From contig OX344753.2 in the NCBI GenBank assembly GCA_947034885.2, positions 28,784,347 through 28,848,346 of the forward strand: a stretch of 64,000 nucleotides of DNA, in the 5' to 3' direction. This DNA is from Thuidium tamariscinum. Taxonomy: Eukaryota > Streptophyta > Bryopsida > Hypnales > Thuidiaceae. The notes below the pieces were generated by a model, which saw only the letters and a program-made list of their open reading frames with translations, was not told the DNA's origin and searched no databases. Shown here piece by piece: positions 13,025 through 27,145 of this stretch. Numbering within the stretch: the first letter of the stretch is position 1; the number at the start of each line of letters is the position of its first letter. The position numbers were made by a program, and so were the translations under genes.

Positions 13025-14422
13025 CAGTGGGGTACCAATCAAAATGTCGTTTTCGCATCCGCAGTGAGAAAAATTTCGGTACTGCCAACTTTGGAAGCCT
13101 CCCGCGAGCTCAAAAATTGGTATTTTACCACGAAATTTTTACCACAGCATAATCTTTAAGTTAACTATATGTATGCCAAAATTTCAAGTCCAAAAGACTC
13201 ACCAAAAAAAAGTTATTCAAAATCTACCAACATGGGTAGTGATGAAAAACATTTCACTACTTTCAACTTTGACACCTTCCTAAGAATTGAATTTTTTTTC
13301 TTTTGCCATGAAATTTTTGTCATGAAACAATATATATGTTTTTAATATGTATAAAAAATTTCAAGGTAAAAGAATTTTTTTTAAGAAGATATTTGAAATC
13401 TCCCAACAAGTGTAGTTTTGAGAAAATTTTCACAATTTCCAACTTTGACACCCTCCCAAGGGCTGAAAAATTGGTTTCTTACCATGAATTTTTTTGTGTG
13501 AAGTTAAATCTATGTTGATAATATGTGCTCCAAATTTCAAGTTCAAATGAATTACCAAAAAAAAGATATACAAAGTCTCCCAACATGTGTAGTTGTGAGG
13601 AGGAGTTTTTGAGCCCTTAGTGTAGTGTTATTTTGTGGAGCAAAGTTTGACACGAATGTAAAAACTCAACCTCACAACTACACATGTTGAGAGATTTTGA
13701 ATATCTTTCTTTGGGTAAGTGTTTTGAACTTGAAATTTGGAACATATATTATCAACATAAAGTTGATCTTATTCAAAAAAATTCATGTTAAATAGACAAA
13801 TTTTCAGCCCTTGGGAGGGTGTCAAAGTCAGCAATAGTGAAAATTTTCTCACAACTACACATGTTGAGAGATTATGTATATCTTTTTTTTGGTAATTCAT
13901 TTGAACTTGAAATTTAGAGAACATATTATCAACATATATTTAACTTCACAAAAAAAAAATTCATGGTAAGAAACCAATTTTTCAGCCCTTGGGAGGGTGT
14001 CAAAGTTGGAAATTGTGAAAATTTTCTCAAAACTACACTTGTTGGGAGATTTCAAATATCTTCTTAAGAAAAATTCTTTTACCTTGAAATTTTTTATACA
14101 TATTAAAAACATATAGATTGTTTCATGACAAAAATTTCATGGCAAAAGAAAAAAAACTCAATCCTTAGGAAGGTGTCAAAGATGAAAGTAGTGAAATGTT
14201 TCTCACCACTACCCATGTTGATAGATTTTGTATAACTTTTTTTTGGTGAATTTTTTGGCCTTGAAATTTAGTGTATATATAGTTAACTTAAAGATTATGC
14301 TGTGGTAAGAATTTCGTGGTAAAATACCAATTTTTGAGCTCGCGAGAGGCTTCCAAAGTTGGCAATTCCGAAATTTTTCTCACTGCGGATGCGAAAACGA
14401 CATTTTGATTGGTACCCCACTG
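13025..14422. mobile_element. Palindromic TA-flanked DNA transposon, copy 3
   Basis: The 1398-bp element has CAGTGGGGTACCAATC ends and TA flanks (13023-13024 and 14423-14424). Because it is a palindrome, the same short peptide is readable on + at 13336-13518 and on - at 13897-14112, which shows how closely the arms agree. It ends only about 50 bp before the minisatellite. Confidence 0.75.
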
Positions 14423-14469
14423 TACTAGTAGTTCTTGTTGAATAGTGATTATTCCAAAGATTCTATTGA

Positions 14470-15800
14470 TGTTGGAATGGGGTGTTTGAAAATTCAATCC
14501 AATTCATATTAGAATGAAATGGCTAATAATATAAACTTATTCATATTGAGATGGAAGGGTTGAAAAATACCATTTGATTTATACTAGGATAGGATAGTTG
14601 AGAACCTGATTTGCTTCATATCAAGATGGAATGGCTGATATGGTTGACAATCAAAACTTCTTGAGGTTGGAATGGACAGCTAAGATTCCTAACAACCTGA
14701 TATGCTTTATATAAAGGTGGGATGGCTCACCTAGTTGACAATCTAAACTTGGAATGGACAATTGAGATTCTTAACAACCTAATCTGTTTCATATCAAGAT
14801 GGGATGGCTGGAAGGGTTGACAATCTAAACTTCCTGAGGTTGGAATGGATAGCTGAGATTCCTAACAACCTAATCTGTTTCATATCAAGATGGGATGGCT
14901 GGTAGGGTTGACAATCTAAACTTCCTGAGGTTGGAATGGATAGCTGAGATTCCTAACAACCTAATCTATTTCATATCAAGATGGGATGGCTGGCAGGGTT
15001 GACAATCTAAACTTCCTGAGGTTGGAATGGATAGCTGAGATTCCTAACAACCTAATCTGTTTCATATCAAGATGGGATGGCTGGAAGGGTTGACAATCTA
15101 AACTTCCTGAGGTTGGAATGGATAGCTGAGATTCCTAACAACCTAATTTGTTTCATATCAAGATGGGATGGCTGGAAGGGTTGACAATCTAAACTTCCTG
15201 AGGTTGGAATGGATAGCTGAGAATCCTAACAACCTAATCTGTTTCATATGAAGATGGGATGGCTCACATGGTTGACAATCTAAACTTCCTAAGGTTGGAA
15301 TGGACAGTTGAGATTCCTAATAACCTGATCTACTCCATACTAAGATGCAATGGCTGCCATGGTTGACAATCTAAACTTTATGAAGTTAGAATGGATAACT
15401 AAGATTCCTAAGAAGTTGATTTGACTCAAACTACAATAGAATGGCTAACATGGCTAACAATCTAGCTTGCTTGTGTTGGAGATGGCTACAATACATGTAA
15501 TCCTTCAAAAATTAAGTTTGGCTTATACAAGAATGAGATGGTTGGCATGGTTGACAATCTAAGCTTGCTCATTTAAGATGGAATAATTGAGATTCTTGAG
15601 AAGTTGAATTTGGTTTGTACTACAATGGAATGGTTGACATGGGCTATCAATTTTAGCTTGCTTATTCTAGAATGGGATGGTTGAGATTCTATAGAAGATA
15701 AATTTAGCTCATGCTAATATGAGATGTTTTAGAGGAGTTGAAGCTTGTGATGGGATGTTTGAAAATTTGAATTGGCTTGTATTAGAATGATTGAGAATTT
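14470..15800. repeat. 91-bp tandem minisatellite
   Basis: A unit containing GGTTGACAATCTAAACTTCC and TTCATATCAAGATGGGATGG repeats head to tail. The marker CAATCTAAAC begins at 14821, 14912, 15003, 15094, 15185, 15276 and 15367, exactly 91 bp apart each time. Units are most alike at about 14.8-15.3 kb and decay on both sides, with degenerate traces from about 14.47 kb to 15.8 kb. The units share no continuous ORF. Confidence 0.85.
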
Positions 15801-16703
15801 GAGTTGACTTATGGATTTAAAACAATGTTCAATACTAATTTAATTTAATTTCTAAATTGAAGTCATGTCTTAGTTGGTTTATCTAGCATGCTAATTTTGT
15901 TATTGAGCTAAAGCCTATAGATGCATATATTCTTCATTTTTTTATAATCTTGTAAAGCATCCATGAACCACTTTCTAACCTCAATTTCTTGTACGTAAAA
16001 TTGTACAAAATTAGGAAAATTTGACACACTAAAAATGCTCTTATCAAATATGGGACATATCTTTTCAACATGGATTTTCCTTCTATTAAAACACATTAAC
16101 ACATATTTGTTTTCATGAAGAATGAAATGAAGTTGAAAATCTTCAAATTGCAGACAAGAGTCTCAACACCATTTAGTAAGGCACTAATTCTATTCGTCCC
16201 ACAACGAGCATCGACGTTCATCCTCCTGGCAACGTCGTTTCCGGAAGGGACGATTCTCGTCCGTCCCCTGACGGCCCGGAGTCCCCTCCCTTATCCTCTT
16301 ACCGCACCGTCCACCCTAAACCCTCTCCATTCCATTTGTGCACAGAAATCAGAACTGAGCCATCTGAATCACAATCTGGCAATTCGCCATGGTTTGCCCT
16401 AACATCTCCATTTCTACACATGCTGATCTACAAGGTTGTATCGGGGATTGGCCGCCCAGCATCGCAGCAACCTGTCCGAATCCCATTCCGAGTCGTATTT
16501 GTTCTAGCATGCCCGAGTTTGTACAGGCACTCGCTTGTGGGCTTCTAAGTTTTTAGTTTCTGTCGTCTTCATTCTGTTTCCGTTCAGAATTATGGCGTCA
16601 CTCGGGTTGTGGCGCTTAGTGATGGAATTCTTGTTTTCCGCTTAGAAGGTTTTCTCCAATTCAGCTCCTACTGGTGCTGGCTGGCGCGTTCTGTGACTGA
16701 GCT
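15801..16703. other. Desert-to-island transition and upstream region of the rhodanese gene
   Basis: Base composition changes abruptly at about 16.17 kb from AT-rich to roughly balanced. The stretch 16.18-16.70 kb is the probable promoter and 5' UTR of the rhodanese gene. No TATA box or upstream exon can be called with confidence. Confidence 0.4.
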
Positions 16704-18024
16704 ATGGAGGGTTTGGTGTTGAGATCGACTGTGACTGCTGCACAATTGAGCGGACGACCAGCTCGTGGTTTCCTTGGGCCGCTTTCACTCCGTGTAGGGC
16801 AGCAGCTGCAGCAGAGTCAGCAATGTGGGTCCGGTATGAGATTGAAGAAGCTCCGACTACGGCATTCGTGGCTGAGAGCGTCCATAAGGGTAAGTTGCTT
16901 TACTTGTGATTTAGAATTTTGTTTTTCATGTAGTTTCTTGCGCTTGTAAGCAAACAAGAATGAGTGTGAAGTGAAATAGAAGACAAGTTGTGAATAAATG
17001 ATTTTGTTCGGTGTGTGAATTGTCCGACTGCATCTGAGGTCTTCGCGAGCTCGCCTTGGAGTGAGTGAGCTAGTGAAAACCCTGTACTCTTTGTGTGCCA
17101 GAATTTTACTGACGAATTAGAGAAGAATGTTCTTTATCACCTCTGTTTAGCATCCACATGTTGGAAAGATCAATATACACAGAGTCGGAGTTGTTGTTCT
17201 GACATCAGAATCTGGACACGGCATATGTTACCTTGTGAGATTAGCAAGAAATGGTTGGAATAATGATTCCATAGCAATCTACAAGTAATGCAGGAATCAT
17301 AGAAAGGCTTCAAGGAACTTTAGTTTTTGAGTGTCTTTCCTTTTCTATGACACTCTGCAGGACGTGGAAAGGATGCTTCGATCGGGTGACATACAAATTA
17401 TTGCCCCTCAAAATGCCCAGCCATTGCTATCCGACGAAATCTCCGCGTACAAATTGCTGGATGTTCGACCGATGTGGGAACGGGAGAAAGCCTATGTTGC
17501 GGAATCCATCCACGTGCCTCTGTTTGTTGAAGACGAGGCCACAGACGCCTTGACGCTGTTGAAAAAGCAGATCCAGTTTGGCTTCGGTGGCGCATGGCTT
17601 GGACAACGGTTTACGAAACAGAACATGAGTTTCGTTGCTCAAGTCGAGGAAGTTCTCCCAAGGAAGAACGATAAGATTATGGTCGCATGCGGCGAGGGAA
17701 TGAGGTTAGTCACTCCCAACATTTGGGTCAGTCTTTCATCGCATTGGGAAACTCGGGCAAGACTGACCTGCATGTCTGGGATTTGTACGGGGCAGGTCCA
17801 TGATGGCAATCGAGGAGCTGCGGAAGGCTGGATATGGCGAACTGGCTTGGCTTGGGGGTGGTTTCAACAATGTGCGAGATGGTGACTTCATAACAGTTGA
17901 GAATGGCACGAAATTGCAATGGGCAACTGTAGGTGGTGCTTCGGAGCTTTTCCTGAAGTTTGCTGTGCTGTTGTCTGGTGTATCAAATTCAATATCCGGC
18001 TCCTCTGCCGTCAAAGACAAATGA
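16704..18024 (+). CDS. STR10: Rhodanese-like domain protein, STR10 type, plastid
   Basis: Three exons (16704-16889, 17361-17704, 17796-18024) with GT-AG introns join in frame to 252 codons. Residues 1-62 are rich in Arg, Ser, Leu and Gln with few acids, as in a chloroplast transit peptide. A single rhodanese domain follows: the LLDVRPMWEREKA segment, then HVPLFVEDE, then the active-site loop CGEGMR (Cys172 to Arg176, the CX4R pattern), then GWL-like AWLGGGFNNV. A hydrophobic stretch near the C-terminus (KFAVLLSGV) could be a membrane anchor. The order and wording of these motifs match Arabidopsis STR10 (At3g08920) as I remember it. Sulfurtransferase activity is plausible because the Cys is kept, but the substrate is unknown. 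The start is the first ATG giving a transit-like N-terminus. Confidence 0.88.
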
Positions 18025-20174
18025 AGCGAAACTGTTTCTTCTTCTGTAATTTTTGCACTGCCTCGGGTCCATTGCCATTCTGATTTGCACGCCGAATGAC
18101 ACCCCTCCATTCCATTTTTATTGGCCATTGTAAACATTTATCGCCCAGCATTTTATCTCTTGCACTACACGTCTTCTCTATTTTGAGGCATAATTGTGAC
18201 CCGGTCTTCCAGTCCATCCAAGCTCCATTTCTCCATTTTGAACATTCTCGGTGCAGCAGCAATTCTGCCAGAGTCTGACATAGAGCATTGGAACGTTTCG
18301 TCAGGCAGCATTCACTCCTCCCAACGAAAGACTGCGCGTGGTCTCCTCCGCTGTCGGATACCTCACGTAAATGTATCTATTCTTGGTAAAGAGACGCTCA
18401 CGATTTTGCCTCAAAATGTCATGACGAGTCAGCTTTCTCGACATCGAAAAACTTTTTCCACTTTTTATAAATGTTTTTCTGGTGGTGGATCCTAAATCCA
18501 GGCTCCGTTGCGCAACAGAAAAGTTATTTCGGATAGGTAGCCGTTCTAGAGTCATTTCGGTAACTGCCTCGAGGTAGGGTAAGGACGTAGGCACATCGAA
18601 GGAGTTGGAAGTGGGATGCCGGCGCTTCTAAATAAGATTGGACTGGCTAAGTTAGTGCAGGCAAGTGTTGATGATGCGAGCTTTGATGATTCCCGTACTG
18701 CCGTGAACTTCTGGCGCGAAGATCTGTGTATCTGTCGTTGCCGTCAGGTGACGTACTATTGGAGCTCATTGCAGCCCGGAGTTATGATGCGTCGGCTCGT
18801 GTTACTTCGTGCTTCTGCGTCGTCTTCGTGGCCATTCTTTCCCGCGTGACGGTGTGGTGTGGTGTGGTGTGGTTTGGCCGCCAAGATTCTGCGCTGTTCG
18901 TCGCGTTACAGGAGAGTGCTTTCCGCAAGACGTACTGACTCCAGCAACAGCCGCGAGTGTCTGATACTTCCGTCGTTCGATCGGTTTCACCGACTTGAAG
19001 CTGTCATGGTTGTGAAGACTATGTCGTTCTTTGTGGGTGGGAGCGACCTCTTCAGCGTGACACACACTGTTCGTTGAAGAGTCAAGTCATTCTGTGTCAC
19101 GAATATCGTTTACCGCTGACTCGAAGGCATTTTGGTTTTGTCGCGGTGAACTCGGCGAAACGGCACTCTCGCGCATTTCTCGTTAGTCGTCGATTTCTTA
19201 ATCTCTCTGCAACTAACTTCCCAGTGTGTCGGCCTCGAGTTCCTTCGTCGCGAGCGGCGGGTTTGTATGGTACAGTGAGACATTATTCGGTTTTAGGCTC
19301 GGAACTTCGCTTTCCTTCGAAGTGTGAGCCCAGTCTCTTTGTTTATCTCTTCAAGACAGCCACATTCAAGCCGTGGCACGCATTTCTCGAAAATTGAACT
19401 CATTAGGAGTGTTTCTTCCGCGCCAAGTGTTATTAGGGGTTCAGTGACGGCGGCACGGATACCTAGTCTATTGTCCAATTCGTTCGTTCACAGATACTTT
19501 CCAGTGGCTACACCTCTTCTCTCAAACCTCTCTGTTGCCTCAGTGAGTATCGGACGATCAAGAAATTCTTATCTCTGGTTTCAATGCATTTGATTTCTTA
19601 AAGTTTCTTCACATTTGTTACAAGATCCTTGCGGGGAAGTGATACCTAGTCAGAGAAGGTCTTGATTCTGATTAGCATAGTGTGTCTCCTGCCGAGTCAT
19701 TCTCTCCTTGGCTTCTAGAGCGACATAGTGCCTTTCGTACGAAACTCTGGAACTCGACTGTAGAGGCGCTCTTCGTGTCTTCTTCTGTTGAGAGCACCGT
19801 CTTTCTTCACGCGTGGGACTGCGAAGTGCTCTGAATTTCGGATACATCCGGTTGTCTCCAAGGTATCAATGGAACAGGTGAGTCCTCGATTCCGTAAGTC
19901 ATCTAATGGTTGGAAGAACGAGGGTTTGTGCGATCGGAATCTGTCACTAACGTCATTCTTAGTGTTCTTAGGTGACACGCTAGGATGTGCGTAAGTCTTT
20001 CAGACCCTTTCTATTTTCTTCTTTCTCGAGCGACGATAAAGTTCAATTAGATACTGAAGAGGTCAGAATCTCTTAAATTTCTCTTTGCCGTCTTCTTCGA
20101 GAATGTCATTTCTGTTCATTTCGAGGAAGCGCATGTGTTCCTCGCAGTATCTCATCAGTGTGCCGGCAATTTTG
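18025..20174. other. Intergenic region and probable 5' region of CDKA
   Basis: GC-richer, pyrimidine-leaning DNA between the rhodanese stop and the CDKA start. It includes a short GTGTG run near 18.85 kb. Many ORFs overlap in several frames but none resembles a protein. Plant CDKA genes often have an intron in the 5' UTR, so part of 19.0-20.1 kb may be transcribed, but I cannot place the splice sites. Confidence 0.35.
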
Positions 20175-22626
<2,452 letters not shown>

Positions 22627-23243
22627 TCTGTGCTTTCGCTCTTGTACGATATTGCTTCAACTCTAGTGTAAACAATCACCTTTTTGTCTCCCTTTCACAG
22701 ATGCAGGTGAATGTCCTTCGCACGGAAGAGTTTCAATTGCCTCAATGCGTCATGAACTCTTTGCTTAGTGCATGTAGATCCTAGAGCCTTTCAAATCCTT
22801 TATCCGGTTTGAGAGGGTCTTGTCCTTGACATATCTTGATACCGGAAGTTTTAGTCAAATTTTGCAATTGATATAGGCAGCGTGAAAAAGAGAGACGAGC
22901 TTGGAACTATGAACTCGGTTTCCAGTCCCCTGTTCTTATCGTTTGTTTCAACTGAATCGGTTTCGTGATTGTATACACCTACACAGGAAACATTATATGG
23001 GTCTGTCTCTGAGCATTCTGTGTGATTGTACCCTGTTTGAGTTGTGGAGCAGGATGCTCTTCTACATTCATAATTTTATTCATCGTGACCTTGAATACCG
23101 CAGCCGTTGATGGAGGATTCATCCACTCTCTCTGGTGATGGCCATGTCAATTCATTGATGTCAATTTGTTCTACATCTGAATTTGATATCTACAGGGAAA
23201 TAACGCTGGGTAATTACTAATAAATTAACCCTCAAACGATGTC
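22627..23243. other. CDKA 3' region
   Basis: This is the non-coding 3' flank of CDKA, balanced in base composition and presumably containing its 3' UTR. No further gene is seen. The island ends at the TTAA motif at 23244-23247. Confidence 0.4.
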
Positions 23244-23247
23244 TTAA

Positions 23248-24132
23248 CCCTTAAAGGACGGACCTATTTCCACTGGTTTGAAGCTCAGTTTGTTACCATT
23301 TTGGAAGCAGATATGTCTGAAATTTTTATTTTTTATTTTTCAGAGATGAAAGTACATGTCTTCTACACTTCACAAAAAATTTAAATTTTTTGGAGGGAAA
23401 TTGATTTTTCTGAAAATTTTTGAAGAAAAAATGAAGAAAAAACCATATCAAATAGAAAATCATCTCTAAAAATCTGAAAATTTTGCCATATGTGTACATT
23501 ATAGTGACAAACATCATGTGGAAACTCAATTTCCGTGTACTTCTAGAAATAGGATATAATGGACATTAAAAATGCAGTCAAAGTTCAGAATGCAATAAAA
23601 TATTCATTTTTACAAATTTTTACAAATTTTCAATTGGAGTAGAAATTGGAGTAGAGAACCTTCATTTCATTAGTGGGGCTCAAACTCAAAAAATGTCATT
23701 TTCAAGGAGAAATTTCAGATTTAGTCAATTTCTCAAAGTACACTAAAATGGCAAATTTTGTCATCCGTTTTCTCTAATTACTTCTCAACTACATGAAAAC
23801 AAGCATCAAGGTAGACTAAAAATTCAATTGGAGACTCTATACAACTCAATATGAAAGGTCATTAAAATAAAGTGAAGGAAAAAAACTACTATTGAGGTCA
23901 TTTTGGGCCCCTTGAAGCCTACCAAACACCAAAAATTTGTATTGGTGGCACTTAGGGAGTAAGCAATACGAGTGTACTTTGTGCTATTGCTACAATCAAA
24001 ACAAGAGTAAAAGGAATTTTCTACTTTTTTTTCATATTAACTTTGAAATTCAGTATCTTTCACACACTGAAGGTTTAAACACCATAAAACAAAGTCTATA
24101 CAATCTTCCTTGTATAGATCTTTCCAACAACA
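23248..24132. other. AT-rich repeat block opening with a solitary TTAA-element end
   Basis: TTAA (23244-23247) followed by CCCTTAAAGGACGG is a left end of the TTAA-bounded family, but no matching right end is visible before the next element. The body resembles AT-rich blocks near 4.2, 35.7 and 45.2 kb. No coding potential is seen. Confidence 0.35.
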
Positions 24133-24136
24133 TTAA

Positions 24137-24676
24137 CCCCTAAGAGCCCAAGCGACCATTTTTTGGTCGCTGCCCAAAGTCGAGCAGCATTTTCGGGCAG
24201 AAAAAAAACTTTTTTCAAATTTTTTTTTTTTCAAATTTTGAAAAGATTGTATTGCCTTTCAACATTTATATTCCAAACTAAGATTGGTACGGTCAAACAA
24301 AAGATATAAGAAAAATAGAATAAAGTGTTTAATATTTCTTGGTGTTGAAAAATATACTATTTGGGGAAAGTATTGATGCTCTCATTACTAAATATTTTGC
24401 ATTTTTTTATGAATCAATGAAAATTATAATTTTGACCAATCAAAAAAAATTTCAAATCCTAAAAATAGAAATTATTTTTTTAGTGAATTTTTGAAGTTAT
24501 ATCTTCAAAATTCATTTGAAGAGAATCTAAAAATAATTTTAAAATTTTGACCATACGGATACTTTCTACTTTTTGTGCTTTACATTATCTTCTTTGATGC
24601 TAACTTCAAAAAAGTTATAGAGCTTGTATTTTATAACACATTTGTGTTTTGTGCTAACCCCTTGGGCTTTTAGGGG
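24137..24676. mobile_element. TTAA-bounded short MITE (piggyBac-like ends)
   Basis: A 540-bp element is flanked by perfect TTAA (24133-24136 and 24677-24680). Its inverted ends, CCCCTAAGAGCCCAAG and CCCCTAAAAGCCCAAG, match at 15 of 16 bases. Ends beginning CCC directly inside TTAA are typical of piggyBac-like elements. It is non-coding. Confidence 0.65.
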
Positions 24677-24680
24677 TTAA

Positions 24681-27145
24681 GAATGCAATTGGGGGATGTA
24701 TAGTTTCAAAGATTTCACCATAACAAATGATATGAACAAGACAAAACAAGCACCTAACCTTAACCCTATAAAGATGTTGTAGACTAGAATGGTTGAATGG
24801 ATGACTTTATTTGGCATTGTAGGATGGAAAAATATTTTTCATTCACTTTATTACTTGGAGGGCATTTGAGTAAACTTTTAATGAATAGTATTGCAAAATT
24901 CTTTATTATAGTTTTATTGACTTTTCTGAAGAAAAAGATGTTCAATTTATTGAAATCATCTTTGTAGTATATTTTAGACATTTTTTTAATATCTATTCTT
25001 CATGTGAAATTCAATCTTAAAAATGATGTTATTTGAATTTGAGTTCAACTAATGAAATGAAGTTTATTGAGCATACTTCTTAAACCAATTGGAAATTTTG
25101 AAAAATTTGTGAATTTCAATGTTTTAGAGCAATATGAACTTTGTATGCTATGGTTTATTTATTTTCTAACTTTAGAGTGACACGGCAACTTTGGTATATA
25201 CATTGATGTTCTCTACTATAATGTACATGTATGGTCAGAAATTCATGATTTTTAAGTAAATTTCATATTTGATATAAATTTCCTTCATATTTTCTTTAAG
25301 ATTTCATTGTGATATCAAATTTTTCCAAAAAATTTGAGAATTCAATTTGAAAATTTGAAAATTCAATAAATTGCTATAGATATATGACTTCATTTTTTTA
25401 AATGAATTAAAAAATTTTCATTTGTATTTAATTGCAAAATGGTAGCAAATAGAACAATGACAATTCAAGCTTGAAACTAATGGTCATGGACACATCCAAG
25501 TTACAAAGTTAGGATATAGACCAACATTTTTTTAGTGATTTAGCTTTTTCAAAGTAGCAATGATAATTTTAGATGAACTTTCAATGAAGTAGCTACTTCT
25601 ATTTATTCTAGGGAAAAAATAATTTCACCAAGCAAATGAACAATACTAAATTCTAGCTATACATAAATTTTGATGAGAAAGCAAAAGCAACAATATATCC
25701 ATCTTTGTAGTAAATGTATACTAGCAAGAATTGGAAATGTGATCTAATGGCTAAGATTTGGTGACTTTTTTGGGAATGTATGGCGATAATGAGAGTAGTA
25801 TAGACAATTACTAACTTGTTCTTTTCAAATTTAGTGGCAATGTTAACTTTTGGCAAGAGGCTAGATGTCTTAATACAATTTGTGGATAGTAAAATTTGGA
25901 AAAAAAAATACAATTTCTACTCCTTAAATTCCTTTAGTAAAATCGAAGTACATAGACGATTGGTGAATTTTGGCAATTTTTAGCCAATAAAAAAATCACT
26001 AGTATAGACTAGTCTACCTTGTGTTATTTCCATGGCTAAAATAAAAGTAAGTGTGATTTTCTAATTTTTTAATTTATAAATACTTTGAAATTCCATAACT
26101 TTCACTTTTTAGAACCCAAGACCACAAAACTAAGCTTGTGCACCTTTCTTCATATAGAGCTTTCCAACAAATGAACAAATACTAAGAATGCAACCAAAAG
26201 ACACACCAAAAGACACACAATTCAAGACATCGCACTATAATAGACAAAATTAAAAAACTTTATTTAAAGGTATAAATTTGGATCCTAGTTTGAAATGAAC
26301 TAATTTGCTACATATTTAGAACAAAAAATTTCCATTTTTAGATGTGTGTATACTTTTTTGGATAAATAATTTCATTTTCATTTTCAATTTTCATAATTCA
26401 TCCATTTATATAGATGCAACAATTTCAACAAAGATCATTTTTTGCACTACCCAAATTGGAAATTGGAAAAATATTTTTTTGGTAGTACAAATGACCAATC
26501 AATAATGAGCAATTCCCCTCCCAAAGAGTCTTGGTAGGCTTCATTAAAAGAATTTTGAACCTTCAAAAGACTCTTTGAAAAATTGATGTGTAAAACTATT
26601 CAATGAAGGCTAGAGATGAAAGCCTAGGTACATAAATATGTATTGTAGATAAATGTGTGACCACCTTATATATATAATAAATTTCATCAACTACTCATGT
26701 ACTTGTCATATAAAGAATTCATGTACATGGCACCAAGGACTTGAATGACAAAAAGTACCTAATGACTTATTGCCTAATAAAAAGTATTTCATTGTGCTAA
26801 CATCATGAACATCAAGTATCTATAGTCTTTTTATAATAAAATATTCATTTATAGTACTAAAAATTGAATGACAAGAAACACCTAATTTCTTGTTGTGTGA
26901 TGATAAGCATATCATTGTAGAAACATCATAAGTCATTAGTACTTAGCTACACCAAATTTGTCCTTTTTCATACAAAGTGTTCATATATATTATTAAGATT
27001 TGAATGACAAGAAGTACATAATGTCCCATTGTCCAATAAAAAGAGTACAAGCTTATAAGCATCATGGAAAAAATGGAAAAAATAAGTGAAAATAGTGTAA
27101 GAACATCATTCCTTCTTTAAAATGTATGCATTTGAATTCCACCAA
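24681..27145. other. AT-rich intergenic desert, no gene seen
   Basis: Very AT-rich DNA with chance ORFs only. Short repeated motifs such as CATCATGAACATCAAGTA-like phrases recur loosely at 26.7-27.0 kb. I could not bound any element. Confidence 0.4.

Noticed and set aside
13336-14112. Same roughly 60-residue peptide encoded on both strands as a conserved small protein
   Set aside because: It is the two arms of a palindromic transposon read in opposite directions.
17331-17360. Single-exon reading of the rhodanese gene starting upstream of exon 2
   Set aside because: The CTCTGCAG acceptor at 17353-17360 and the in-frame first exon with a transit-like N-terminus give a better model. The unspliced frame also runs into intron 2 and loses the domain's C-terminal part.
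18301-18594. 97-codon minus-strand ORF upstream of CDKA
   Set aside because: No family resemblance, many competing frames, and it lies in the likely CDKA 5' region.
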